Assembly: GCF_023278565.1 (NCBI RefSeq)
Contig: NC_064673.1
Coordinates: 3,658,001-3,722,000 of the forward strand
From: Colletotrichum lupini
Lineage: Eukaryota; Ascomycota; Sordariomycetes; Glomerellales; Glomerellaceae
DNA: 64,000 bases
Direction of reading: 5' to 3'
Below, in pieces: positions 46,495 to 59,300 of the stretch; position 1 is the first letter of the stretch; each line of letters begins with the position of its first letter. Under the pieces are notes generated by a model. That model ran no database searches. It was not told the origin of the DNA and worked only from the letters and a program-made list of their open reading frames with translations. The position numbers were made by a program, and so were the translations under genes.

Positions 46495-48970
46495 TTTGAC
46501 TGCTTGTATCCGTACTTCTGTTGTGCTAGTGGTTTATTGGTTTGAGCCTGGTACTGTCGTGAGTGAAGGGGAGAAATCGTGAGTTGAAGAGACGAGAACT
46601 GGAGGAAGGAGTCGAGCGGGATGATCAGTCAATTGAATGAATTGAGCTTGCTAGAGCTCGGTGAGCTCTCCGCAGTGATGTATAAATCAGACGAGTCGTG
46701 CGCTCGGAATGTCTTGCTTTGGTTGCTCTGCATCATAATCAGCAGGCCCCGATTGGGTTTGAACATGTTTTTGTTGGGGTTTTGCCGGCGATATTTGCCA
46801 TATTCGGAGAGCTTTGGGGTAGCTCTCCCGACTGCCGGCAGTAAACCCTGGCGCTAAGTGGAACGGCCTGCAACGCCTACGTCGAGCTACTGGAGGCTCT
46901 GAAGCTAATGCTCCCCGCCCCCCGCAAATAGCCCGCAACGGCTCCATAACCCGCGGGGAATTTCAAGCTGTGACGTCCCCAGTGGCTCCATTTGCCGGTT
47001 GGTCCAAGGACGGTCAACAGCCCCGAACCCCGCCAAGCCGAGGACCACCGTGACTTCGGACTCGGTACGGATGGTGGGATGCTCCCCATCGCCTACGGTC
47101 TGCCTGGGTTCACCGCCTGTGTTGACTTTCCGAACCTCCGTTTGCCTAGGCTGAGAGATCGTGAGAAGTTCGCTGGTAGCCTGGTGGTAATTGAACTCCA
47201 TCCGGCGAGTAGTCCGATCAACTGATAGTTTGGGAATCGCCACGATGACCTTGAATGAGAACAAGGCATGATTGCAGATAAATGCATCAGAGATCTGTCG
47301 GAGAATTGAAGAGAACTTTAGTCAAGTGTGATATACTAGTAACTGTTAGCCTGTTGCTCGCCTCCAAGATCAGGTTTCAATGGCTATCGATCTTGCCATT
47401 TTTCTTGTTCTGCATCGAGGCCATTTTGCAGAGTCTTGAGGCATATGTTTGGGTCACCTAGACAACCATTGTGCTGCAATCTTCTCCAAATATGAATGAT
47501 GGAGTGCCTCAAGCCTTCAAAATGTATTTGGTCGAAAATCTCGCAAGTCTGTTCATCGGGCCTTGTCGCAATGGCATTGATCTCGGTGTGGGCTGACGTC
47601 CTCGAGACAAAAGACGGAGCAAGCGAGTTCCAGATGCAATAACTGCCAATTCTTCGCTGAACTGTGATCGTGAACGGATTCAATCAAGAGAGCGGAACAC
47701 AGTAGACAGTGGCTAGACAAATAAGTACAAATACCCATGCATGACTTATCTTATCCGCCAATACTAAGGTTCAGTAGGTTAGCTCGTAATTCACGTACAA
47801 GTTCAGACGAGGATTGCCAAAAGTAAAACAGAAAAAGAATAGAAAACAGGGCTGGTGATCACTTACTTTATAATTCACAACCCTGCCCGGACTTGATTCA
47901 CTTGACCAGCGCGCCCCTCAGTCAACCCGGACTCTGAATTCATAGGAGTATTTGTTCATTTAACCACTCACCCACCTCGCGCACAGCTTGACCTGACCTC
48001 GCCGAACTAGACGGGCGCTGCTGTGTTGGTGACAGGAACGAAGATTAGACCCCTTAAGTACCTAGTGCCTGTGGTAAGTCATAGGCTGGTACGTCACGTG
48101 GACAGCCGTCTCATTGGAAGGAGGGACGCAGCTGCGGGAAGGTGCTGGCTGGGCTGTGTATACTCCCGGCCAAAAAGAGATCCGGCAGGTATATTTACCT
48201 TACTCTCTATTACTGCACCTGCCCAAGCGTCATATATCCAGCAAGGTAGGTTAGGAATTTTCCTGGGGGATGATCTTGAGATAGCAAACCCTATCAAGTT
48301 CCAAAACGCCGTGAGGTGAAATTGCGAACATGTAAAAGACCCCCCGATCCATTATTAAACTTTGGTGAATTAGCATTGCCTGCTCGCTTTGATGTACACA
48401 TATTGGTTAAGGCAGTAAGATGGCATAGACCGACGAACAGATCAATCGTAAGAGGAGCCTAGTCAACATTTTGTTTGGCCGTGTCCTCTAGCCACATCAT
48501 TTTATGTTCAAAGCTGTAAAATCTGACGTTCAATGATCTCTCAGCGCTAGTATAGCGGAAACAGAACTATCATCATCCAAAGTGCCAACTTAGGATAGCC
48601 TCATACATCTTGCGGCAATAATAAGTCTTCCTTAGTCTCTCTGACATTCAAGATTATTAGACCAAGGTCCCAAGCCTCCCGATCACCGCGCAAATGCTGT
48701 TTGGTGCTGGCGACTAAAAATGATGGAGAGGTGAATATGGCCGCCCGCACGAGCCTTGGTCGTGCATACTCCTACCTCAGTAAAGCCAACTTGAGCAATA
48801 GGTATTGCGACACCCCCGCAGGCCGAAATCAGGCTTGGTGACACTCTCAAGTCGGCACTGGTTTTGGACCTTAGAGGCCGGCAGTCGTATCCCGACGATC
48901 AAGCTTCCGGGCGCCATAACTATTAGCGTTACAGTCGCTAGGTGAAATTAAGTTGCGGAGAGCATTATAG
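46495..48970. other. Intergenic region between the dehydrogenase and the third LTR element
   Basis: About 2.5 kb. The left part is the dehydrogenase promoter. A 99-codon minus-strand frame at 47683-47384 lacks an ATG start and any known domain, and a 98-codon plus frame at 48023-48319 is equally unsupported. The final five bases, TATAG (48966-48970), are the left target-site copy of the third element. Composition is normal up to that point. Confidence 0.4.
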
Positions 48971-49180
48971 TGTCAATAGGTGTGCGACACAGGGAAGAAG
49001 CTCACAGAGGCCAACTGCTATTAGGGTCTAAAAGAGGAATTACTAAAATCTGCCCTTCCCTCGAGGTATACTACTAGCGCTCTATATATACCTAAGCTAC
49101 TCTTTTATTACTTAGTCCCCCTTTTTATACCCCCCTAAGTTATTTTTTAATTAACGAGGCCTAACTAGCGAGGCTTAATA
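48971..49180 (-). repeat. Left LTR (3' LTR) of the chromovirus
   Basis: 210 bp. The outer ~60 bases (TGTCAATAGGTGTGCGACAC and onward) are nearly unconverted, while the inner end is converted compared with the right copy. Confidence 0.9.
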
Positions 49181-49629
49181 AGGTGCTCCCTCCCCTAGGC
49201 TTTATCCTAAAGCCCGCTTATAGTTTACGTACGCTACGTTAATCCCTTATTTAAGAGGTCCTTAGATATATAATACGAGGGCGGGTATAGGCGGCGCTTA
49301 TTAACCTAAATATAAACCTCTTACTCTAGATAATAGCCCTATAATTTTATACCTAGGTCGCTCCTATTTATAAGCCGTCCTTATAACTACCGGTACTTAA
49401 GTAGTCGTCGCCCTATTTTTATTTACTAATATTAACCCCCTTCTAAGCTACTATAATTCTAAATTCCTTTTTTTTTTTTTTTATAGTTATCTTTTTTATA
49501 TATAGTCTTTTATTTTTATTAGCGTCTGCGCTACTCCCTCGTTACGTAGATATTACGGCTAACGAATATTTTTTAAATCCCTATTTTTATATACTCCCTA
49601 TGCCTAAGTAAGTCTTTTTTAAAGTCGTT

Positions 49630-50756
49630 TTATAGTTATTACTAACTTATTTTAATATAACTATAGCCCCTAATCGTAGCGTTACTATTATTAGTAACGG
49701 AACGGTTATTAACGCTACGGGTACGCTTAGTAGCGGCCGCGGTAGTAGTTTATTTAAAAAGCCTAATATCCTCTTTACTTACCCTAATTTCGTACGTATA
49801 TTACTATTTATATACTACTTATATTAACCGTTATAAACTCTTATTAAAAAGAAAAAAAAAGCGAACGTTAAAAAAATCGGGGTCGGCTAAGTACGCCCGC
49901 TCCCCTACCCTACTTACGTTATATATAAAGCGCTCGATCTAAAAGCCGAGTATTATAATTAGCTAGGTTAGTAATTTATAGCCCCTAGTTCGCTTTTTTA
50001 TTTAATACTTCTCTAGGATTTAGCGTGCGTTATATTAAGTATACCGTATAGAACTATTTTTATAAAAATATAATAAGCGCTTAGCGCTATTACTACTCTA
50101 TTACTTTTTTTAAGTATTATATTAATAGCGTCTTAGGTCTTTAAGTCCGTAGAATTTATAGTACGAACCTTTTAGAGTATTGCACTCGCTTTTAATAGCG
50201 ACGTTTATAATTTAGAAGTTTATTACTCCGTTATCGCTCTATTATCGCTACTACTTAGGTTATTAATATTATTTTATAGCTTTAGTAAACTTATTAAATC
50301 GCTATTAGTAATGCGCAGAGGGCGCTTAAGTATACTAATAAAGAGGCCCGCTCGACCCCCGTTATTAATAATAATAATAATAAGGTAGCTATAAGCTCCT
50401 CCTGCGCTACGTTTTTATCTTATAATAATATTATAATCGCGCTACTTTATACTATCCGTAACAAAGTACGCCGCTTTAATAATATTCTAGCTAATATATA
50501 GTCGCCCTACTTATGCTCTATATTTATAACTAATTATTTATAAATTCGCTAATAGTAAGGAGATTATTTCTTTTATAACGACCCCTAGGATAATAGCTAG
50601 GGCGGCCCTTTTATATATAAGGGCGGTCCTTTTATAAATAAGAGCGGTCCTTCTGCGCGTTATAAAAATTAAGGAAACGGTTAATAATTAGTATATTTAC
50701 GCTACTTAGTTATAGCTATATAGCCCCCTTTTTTTATTATTAATAACTAGTTCGCT
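49630..50756 (+). pseudogene. Damaged opposite-strand reading frame in the chromovirus
   Basis: In the plus-strand frame whose codons start at positions divisible by three, a run of roughly 375 codons is interrupted only by TAA/TAG, the stops RIP creates from Gln and Trp codons. Visible stretches are protein-like: FLFNTSLGFSVRYIK, STNLLEYCTRF, SNAQRALKYTNKEARSTP followed by an Asn run, then IRNKVRRFNN. Near the end two 7-residue units read GGPFIYK and GGPFINK, then SGPSARYKN. The product looks basic and Asn/Gln/Gly-rich, resembling gag-like or nucleic-acid-binding low-complexity proteins, but I assign no family. Gag-pol of the element runs on the other strand, so the two are convergent. Some residues of the proposed start are uncertain. 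Confidence 0.5.
50600..50662. repeat. Three 21-bp tandem repeats
   Basis: Units at 50600, 50621 and 50642 follow GGGCGGTCCTTTTATAAATA with few changes; the third diverges at its end. The 21-bp length is 7 codons and keeps the opposite-strand frame. The local GC content is unusually high for this block. Confidence 0.8.
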
Positions 50757-50774
50757 ATGTTATTAGGCTCTTTA

Positions 50775-50965
50775 GGAACTAGGGCGCGCTACCTAATTAA
50801 AACTCGTTCTTTATATATACTAATTAACGCTACGTTTTCGATATACCTAGCTAGCTCTTATATATCTTCGTCGCTACTATATCCCTTTTACCGGATTAAG
50901 TATTATCGCCTCCTCTTCGGCCCTCTATATTATATAATATCTTTTATTTCGTAAAGTAGCTCCCC
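50775..50965 (-). pseudogene. Chromodomain remnant at the pol C-terminus
   Basis: Minus-strand translation reads GELLYEIKDII, then RGPKRRR, YLIR-stop-KGYSSDEDI and ELARYIENVALI. It matches the chromodomain pattern (a Y-x-V-E-x-I-type strand, R-Y-L-V-R-W-K-G-Y, W-E). Chromodomains steer integration to marked chromatin. One Trp has become a stop. Confidence 0.8.
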
Positions 50966-51439
50966 GTTTATATCCCCAATAAGTAAGGGCTTCTGAGGGG
51001 CTTCTTTATGGTATTAATACGGCTCGAGTAAGGATATATAGAATATATCGTATATTCTATACTACGTCGGTACGTCTAGTTAGTAAGCGACCCCCGCCGT
51101 TTTAACTATTAATTTAACTTTAAATAGGCCTAGATACTTATTAACTAACTTCTAGCTAAGACGCTACTTCCTAATATTCTTTTTTAATAATAATACCTAG
51201 TTACTTACTTTATATAATATATTTATCTTAGCTTTATTAGCTTATTATTTATACGTCTTGCGTGCTTTTTATATAAAGGGTCGTAGAGCTTTTTAATTAG
51301 CTCGTAATCGGGCCGCACGCTCCTTAGCTAAGATATTTTATATACCGTCTCAAGTCCTCGTTAAGATCGATATAAGGTACGTAAGTAAGAACCTAAGTAG
51401 GGCCTTAGTAAGCGCTTTATAAATTACTAAGTACTAAGC

Positions 51440-51578
51440 GTTATTATATATAAACTCGGCTAAGTAAAGACGCTATACCTAATCCGATTAGTCCTAAGTA
51501 TAAAAGTAGCGAAAGTATTATTCTAAGTATTAGTTCTACCGTTCTATTTAACTATCCGTTTATAAATAGAACGCGGTA
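51440..51578 (-). pseudogene. Integrase core remnant of the chromovirus
   Basis: Minus-strand residues TDS-stop-IER, YLE-stop-YFRYF and RLYLAEFIYNNA match the conserved TDGQTER...LAEFAYNNA block. Changes are of the RIP type. Confidence 0.82.
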
Positions 51579-53464
51579 CTAAGACGCCTCTTTATTATTA
51601 AAAGGTAGTAAAAATAAGTCTAAAACTTACTTATAAATAACGACCCCCTATTAGAGACGATCCCTTTAGGTATTCTAAACTTAGTAAAGATCTTTATAAA
51701 TAAGAGGTCTGCGAATCCTTAGGCTATAAGGGTCGTCCTCGTAGTAATATAGACGCTATATTTCGTAAATCGGTCTATTATAATGAGTACTGCGTCGTAG
51801 GGGCGCCTCCCGATTAGCGTAGTTAATATAAGTAAGCCCGTAATAAAGTTTAGTAATATCTCTTACTATAGCCTAATTAGGGTAAGTAGAGGGCATAATA
51901 AGCTATACGGCTTATAATAACGAGGCTTCGTCCGCTAGTATATTATATAAGTATTAATATAACTTTTTATATCCCTACTTATTTTATCTTAATAATAGTA
52001 GCGTTTTAGTAGCGCTATTATCCGTTTTATATTATAATATCCCGCTATAGGCACATCGTAATATACTTTAATAACCTCCCTCCTTAGCCCCTTATATAAC
52101 GGTATATAAGCGTAGCTACCGTAATATAATAACTTTTAAAGTCGTATACCTAGCTCTATTATTACTTCTTCCTAACTAAGCAAGGCCGTCGGTTCCTCTT
52201 AATTTATTACTTATCCCTTATAAAAGCGTCCTCTTATTTAGTAGCCCGTAGTCGACTTATTATTAATAACCCCTCTTTATTAAATACTATTTTAAGTACT
52301 CTTATTATATTAGAGTCCTATAGAACGAGTAGCTCGCGATTTATAGTTTTAATAATAAGCTTAAATAGCTCTTTAAGTACTACGTTATAACTCTAATACC
52401 TTAGGCTCGTAGCCCTATTATACCTCTCGAGGTACTCCTCGGAGTTCCCTCGAGCTAGAGCTCTTAACCTCCTTTACTTATTTCTTCGTATTATTACTAG
52501 TTCTATTTCTAAAATACTTACTATCCTTTTTACTTAAGAGCCGCTCCCGTAGCTCGTCCTCGTATATTTTATTATTATAACTCTAAGGGGCTCTTATATA
52601 TTTTTAGCGTTATAAAGGTCTTCTTTTATCTTTAATAATAGCTCCTCCGCTCCGTTATTATTATTACTTTTATTATAATTAAGTCTTTATAATAGTCTAT
52701 TTGCTAGGTTCTTTATACTTAGCTTAAACCTAATCTCGATATTAAACGCTACGAGTTTATCTAGTTAGCGTAACTATTTCCTATTTAGTCTCTTTTTTAT
52801 ATTTAGGAACTATAGGTTAAAATAATTTATAAATACTACGACTTAATTTTAGCTATAAGCGAGGTAGTATTACTAGTTCCTTAGTACGTTTATAATAGTT
52901 AGTAGCTCTACGTCTTTTATACCGTAGCGGCTCTCCGTATCCGTTAATTTCCTTAACCTATAAGTAATTAGGTACTAATTACCCTTAAATAATTACGTAA
53001 TTACTAAGCTAATAGCTCGAGCCGAAGCGTCTATTTATAACTATATAGGTAAAGTAAGGTCGAAATATTATAGTATTAGCGCGTTAATAAATATTATTAA
53101 TAGCTTCTTAAATAACTCTACGGCTAGTATTAGTAACTCTAATTATCCTAGTTTTGCCTTCCTTAGTAAGTCTATTAGAGGTACCGTTATCTTAGCGTAG
53201 TTACTAATAACTTTATAATAGAACCCCGTAAATCTAAGGAACGTCTATATATTTTTAACGCTCCTCGGAAGTAGTTAATTTATTATAGCTTCGGTGCGCA
53301 CGGGTTTTATTTTTACGCCTTTATTAAATATAATATACCCTAAGAATCCTATACGTAATATATAGAACTCGTATTTACTACTATTTAAATATAAGTTCTA
53401 TTACTATAGTCTCTATAGTACGCTACGTACGTACTCTTTATACGCTACGTAGTTATTACTATAT

Positions 53465-53710
53465 ATTAAAATATTATCTAGGTATATAATATAAACGGTA
53501 TTAACTAGGCCACTTAGAACGTTATTAATATACGCTTAGAAAGTCGCGGGCGCGTTAGTTAGCCCGAAAGGTACGACTAAGTACTCGAACTACCCGTATT
53601 TAGTATAAAAAGCCGCTTTTTACTTATTACCCTCGGCTATACGTATATAGTAGTACGCGTTCTTAAGGTCTAGCTTCGTAAAAATAGAGGTATTAAATAG
53701 TCTATTTAAT
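53465..53710 (-). pseudogene. Reverse transcriptase remnant of the chromovirus
   Basis: Minus-strand translation reads FTKLDLKNAYYYIRIAEGN, then FEYLVVPFGLTNAPATF, AYINNVLSGL and YLDNILI. This is Ty3/gypsy RT with YLDN at the YxDD active site. It is better preserved than the RT of the nested element. Confidence 0.93.
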
Positions 53711-54633
53711 ATCTCTCTAATTAGTAATAGCGGCGTTCTATCTTTTTATATAATCTTATTAATCGCTCTATAGTTAACGTAAAGTCGTAGCTCTCCTCTT
53801 TTTTTAAGTATAAAAAGGATAGGTACTCTTACCGGGCTTATAGAGGGGCATATCTAGCCCCTAGCCTCTGTTTTTATTAAATAGTTACGTAAGATCTCGA
53901 GCTTATAGTTCGATAGTAAGTAAATAGGTCCCTAGGGGATAGGCGCCGCGTCGTTTAGCTTAATATAGTAGTTATATAATGCTCTATTTAGTAGCGAGAT
54001 AGCTTTCTTTTTTAAAAATAAGTTATTAAAGTCTTAGTAGCGTAGCTTTTAGTCCTCGGCTATGCTTATTAATACTACGTCGCTATTTATAGCTAGGTTA
54101 ATTATAATATATACGAGTATTACTAAAACTAAGTCGTTTAGTAGCCCCTTCTTTAGGGCGTCTAAGCAGATATATTATTCGTAAATTAGATATTACTACT
54201 TCTTTTACTTCTAACTAATTAGTAAGTCGATATCCTCTAGCTAGGGGAAACTAAAGATAAGCATAGGTACCGTAATATTAGCTATTACGAAGCGATATAG
54301 CTATATCTCCGTTACGTAGTTATTATTAGTAATTTAAAGCCGTAAGTAGTAGCTTCTTAGCGTCTCTATCTATTTACCCTCGACGTTTATTAACTATAGT
54401 AATAAGTAAATTCGTAGATTAGCGTTAAAGCTATTAAGTAGCCCGATACTAATTACGTTCCCTTCTATTCCTAAATTAATAAGGGCGCTTAGCTTCTCTT
54501 ATATATAGTTTAGGTATATATAGGTCGGGACGTCTAAGCGCCGCCCTTATTAATCGCTAGCTACTCTCTTTACTAAGATAGTATTCGAGCTCGTTACTAA
54601 TCCGCGCTACTCGGCTAGGGCGAGGTCTAATTA

Positions 54634-54690
54634 ATAGCTAGCGGCCTTATGCCCCTTTTAATTATATTTATAGTATATAATGCTCGGGTA
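54634..54690 (-). pseudogene. Gag zinc-knuckle remnant of the chromovirus
   Basis: Minus-strand residues YYKYN-stop-KGHKAASY keep the GH and fit CX2CX4HX4C if Tyr replaces Cys. It marks the gag end and the right-to-left direction. Confidence 0.7.
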
Positions 54691-56112
54691 GCTATTAGTA
54701 AGGTACCTAGTTTTACTATAGTTATAGTATTATTAATACTACTCCCGTAGTTATGGGTAATCTTTTATAATATAGCTAGTCTCTTTATAATTATAATACG
54801 TAATATCCTTACTAAGTAAGTTATAGCGTGTTCTTTACGTATTTAACTTATTAGCGCCCTAATATCTTCTTACTAGCTCGTTTAAGTTTAAGTTAAAATA
54901 TTACCTAGGGGACGTTCGTAAGCTCCTTATTAATAGCGAGGATTATTTAATACGTCTTATTAGTAATACTAACTATAAGTAAGTCCGTAGAAGTTCTATT
55001 TATAATATTATTACGAGGTATAGTTCGGGCCGTAGTTTACTTATTAATATAGAGATCCTCTATTTCTTTATCGGGATATATTCTAATTCTATTTTAAGCT
55101 TATTAATACGGCTAACGAACTCGTTAACTTTCTCTTTTTAGCTTTACGAGGCGCTATTTAGTTATATACTCGCTACTATTCCTTAGCTAGCGGGATCGGA
55201 TAGGTTATTTTATAAAAAGGTCTTTAGTTCTTTTTATATAACCTAGTTTATTATAAAACCGGGGGTCCTTTAGTAGTTAAAAATATAGTATATTTAAGAG
55301 GTTTTTACGCTACTACTTAGGTAGCTAACTATATATACTATTTTATTACGGTCTGTTCTTATTTATTAAGCTTATAAGTTAAAGTAATAGTAATAGTTAA
55401 AAAAGAAGCTCTATAAATCCCGTGCCGATTTATTAATATATAATAAGTTAAAGAGGGATAGTGGTCTAAACGTAGACGTTCTGCTTATAGTACTTACTTA
55501 AGTTAAAAAAGAGCTAGTAAATAGGGGCTTAGGTAGTACGAACTCGTCGCTTTATTATCGCTCGAGCGGCGCTTTAAGTACGGCTTTACTTATCGAACTA
55601 TCCTTAGTCCGGGGGTTTACGTTTCTATTTATATTAAAACTAATATCCGAGGCTATTATAGCTAAGACCGTAGTCCTTAGCGCGGGGACCGGGCTATCCG
55701 AGGAGCTCTATAAGCGTTTTAAATTTACTTATCTTTTATATAAGCGCTCTTCGTACGTTATAATAAGGATTTCTTTTTTTAATTATCGTTCTTATTCTTA
55801 TAGTTTTATTAGCTTATTACTTATTATTTAGTTTAAGTATTAATAAGTAAGGGTAAGAAGTTCGCTATTTTATTTAAAATTCGTTAATACTCTTAGTAAT
55901 ACGGTCTTTTTACGTCGCTACTACGTTAATAATCCTATTACGCTTTATTTTTATATCGTTTATTAAGGAAGAGGCGACTCTAGGGGGTCTAATAGAAAAG
56001 AGTCGTTTTTTTTTTATTATCGTAGCGCTAACTACGCTCTCTCGCTACGTCTCGTTCTTATTAACATTTTAAGCTTCTAGCCTAGTCCCCTTTATAAGTA
56101 GAGATTTTAGAC

Positions 56113-56322
56113 TATTAATAAGTATATAATATAGGGAAGAAGCTTATAGAGGCTAACTATTATTAGAGTTTAAAAGAGGAATTACTAAAATCTGCCCTTC
56201 TCTCGAGGTATATTACTAGCGCTCTATATATACCTAAGCTGCTCCTTTATTACTTAGTCCCCCTCTTTATGCCCCCCTAAGCTATCCCTTAACCGACGAG
56301 GCCTGACCGGCGAGGCCTAATA
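56113..56322 (-). repeat. Right LTR (5' LTR) of the chromovirus
   Basis: 210 bp partner of 48971-49180. Here the inner (left) end is converted (TATTAATAAGTATATAATAT), and the outer end keeps GC (AACCGACGAGGCCTGACCGG). Confidence 0.9.
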
Positions 56323-59300
56323 CATAGCTACCGATTCTATAACTATTGCGCGGCTCGCCTTCGATATAATATCGTAATAAGACACACTAGCATCGCGCTA
56401 GGCCAGAACTCTATATTCTTCTAACTATAAAAGATATCTAAGGGATAGTATATGCCAAATGGATCTGGGTGCGTGGAAGGACAACTCAAGCTAGTTCATC
56501 CGCCCCAAACTGATGGAAGTAACAAGATTCATCTTAAAGGCTTACCAGCAGAAGAAAAAGAATAGCTCCAAGCTTCCTAGCCGACGAAGCCCGAGGCAAG
56601 TCTTACCTCCTCTCGACCAGCCAGAGTACGCCGCTAGAGTGCGGCGCACAACATCAGTAATCACATACAAGCTGTGCTTTCATGAGGTCCATAGGTTGGG
56701 CTGAATGCTGAAAGCCATGCCCCCTCCTTTGCTCTTTTATCTCTTATACATCACTTACACATCACGGCGAGTTCCTTTTTGGGAAAGTCTGTGAACCTAC
56801 GTGTAACCGATGGGCCCCGGCAGCCCCGCGGTTCCGGCAATGCTTCGGGTCCACCTGCGGCATCCGCTCGTAGGCCGAGCTCCGGCGCTTAGGTCCCATA
56901 ATTCAAACTCTGAGAAAGATACTATTACGAGGGCCTAAAATTTGAGGTCATTCCTTAGGATCATGGAATTACAGTTGTATGGCTTCGCGTGTTCTAAGAG
57001 TTTCCTGAATCTGACTAGCAGGAAACAGTACTCCCCTGTTCAATCAATATCGGAAACTTGAAGGGGCTTCTAACTGGGCAGAATTTGCGGGGGCTGAGCA
57101 ACTCTCAAACTACTGCGCAATCCAATGTCCTTGCTACGCTGGCCAAGTCTGTCGCGGAATACCCCTATTCTTTGTAGAAGGGGCTTTCTTGATGCCTTTG
57201 CCTAGAAAGTTGGCCAGTGGCTTCCTGTCTTTTGGGATGACCTGAACAAGATAATTCTCGGCAAAGCATTTTTTGCTACTTACCTAGACTCAAGACTCAA
57301 GAGATGTCATTGATTAACGAAGCGGAGACTTTCTTTACGTGACCCCATTGCGCCTGTTAAATGGAGACAACATTAAATCCCGAACCCACCGGGCCACAGC
57401 CTGCAAGCCCCAGTTTCAAATGACATCAAGTCCTCTGCTAACCTGACAGCAGATTGTGGCAGTACGGAGTACTCCATATATCAGCCATCAATACTTGACC
57501 TTGGCGAGCCAGTGGGATTGCGTCCAGAACGGTGTCGGCCGATCCGGCAGTTGCGGCTCCTGCGAGGTCACGCTGCAAAAAGGGGAATGTTGCAGGAGAC
57601 CCTCAACCAAGGCAACTAATGTCCGCGTCCGCGTCTCTTGGGAGCCTTGGCTTGCGACCGCGACAATAGAAGGTCGAGCTATGATAGTCCCTTGCATGCG
57701 ATAGATTGAACCAGCTTCTCGGGTTGCCTCACATGTCGCGCTTGTTTTTATAGGCTTGATTTCTGATACTGCCCCAGTTATCGACTCCATTGGCCGCCTG
57801 ATTTAGGGTTTAGAGGCTTCAGATGAACGAGTCTTGACAGGCATCTTCATGTCATGCATGCCAGAACACTGGATACTGAGTTGCCCGAGTAACCTGTTTG
57901 CAGTGATGCTTTGACCACCCTCGTCAGCTTCAGCCAGGTCGGCAGGTCGCCGACTTAGCTTGAGTGAAAGGTGAAACTCGCACCAAGTCGCACGTTTGGA
58001 AGTCAGTCATCTTGGTCACTGGAGCCTCGTAAGTTCATCCAAACTGTTTCTAGACTTCTATCGAGAAATCGAATTCTCATCACGAGCTTTTTAGAGACCG
58101 AACTAAAGTCTTAGAAAAGTCCATGTGTCAAACAACCTTCATTATAGTTTACCGTCCCGACCTGCAGGTCTAGAATGTATTTGGAAGAGTTGAAGCATCT
58201 TCTTACTCTTGTCCTATGATTCATCGCAAAACACTCTTGATATGTCTATGTAATCAAGCCAAATTCGAGTCTCAGCGAGATTGGTTTGCTCAACGAGACG
58301 AGCCTGCAAATCACCGTGTAATGTGGGACAGATGGGCCTGAACGGTCGTGGTATGCCGTAAACTTGACAGCAGTAGATGGAAGGTTAGGTCAGGTCGGCT
58401 TTGACGGCGCTGAATATTGGTCGATAAGCAAGCCTGGGCCGTTTTAATGCCTCGGCTCAAAACGTGGCAACTAACATAAGCGACAAAGTTTAGTCCCCCA
58501 TACGTGCCGTTGGAAGCTCAAAGTGCTTTTTGGGGGCGTTGTAGAGTAGGTAGCTTGCGAATGACGCTTAGAACATTCCAAGCCAACGACTCGCTGTATT
58601 AGGCCAAGTGGATGTAACCCCTAGCTACGCAAATGACAGGGCTTGAGAGGAAGTTGTATTCGTACGTGCGAGGGGAGGGTGGCATGCAGCAAGACGATCT
58701 AGTGAAGGTTGCATAATCCCATCGACCACATCGCGGGGGTGGCCAACTTCACATGTGCTACCCGTTTTGTGGCGTCAATAACCGACTGTCATCTTGCGTC
58801 GAGACAGACAAGATGATCAGTAAACCGCGTTGTGAGCTAGTCGTTGTGAATCGCGAGAACACGCGCACCAATGCCCTAGCGCCATCGGTTTAGCGGATCG
58901 GTGCTGCGCCATGTCTCAAATGCACCCATTTCACTAGGTAAGATAGAAGAAGACTAACCAGCCGTTGGACGAACAGACAATGCGTGATGGTGCTCACGTC
59001 TCAATGGGACTCGCATGTACCTATTGTCTCCTCGACCTTCTCTACAGATTCGATGCAGCGGGTTTCTTACAGACACTGGCGCGCCAATTGTAGAAGGTAA
59101 CCTAAGCGAGAAGCCACCCACCTCTTCCAAGCCTCAATAGATGCCATTCATCTACTAAGAATACACACATGACTTGAACAAGGCAAGTTTAACTGCGAAT
59201 AGTTTGCGATATGTCTTAGGAGCTGTGCTATCGAAACAGACGGCATTTGAGATTCGCTGGTGGCCGTGAGGCAGTGTTAAACACCAAAGAGGCAGGTTAG

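Larger units (their letters stand above)
48971..56322 (-). mobile_element. RIP-destroyed Ty3/gypsy chromovirus
   Basis: 210-bp direct repeats at 48971-49180 and 56113-56322 align at an offset of 7142 without gaps. The element is 7,352 bp. The left flank is TATAG and the right flank CATAG, an imperfect 5-bp duplication differing by one C/T. Minus-strand order from the right: gag zinc knuckle (about 54.66 kb), reverse transcriptase (53.47-53.71 kb), integrase (51.44-51.58 kb) and a C-terminal chromodomain (about 50.78-50.96 kb). The chromodomain places it among chromoviruses. Sequence is AT-rich, with CpA and TpG almost absent. About 1.6 kb between the chromodomain and the left LTR holds an opposite-strand damaged frame (separate entry). 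Confidence 0.92.

Noticed and set aside
50757..50954. 65-codon plus-strand ATG frame within the AT-rich block
   Set aside because: It is mostly antisense to the chromodomain remnant. It may continue the opposite-strand frame, but by itself it is not evidence of a gene.
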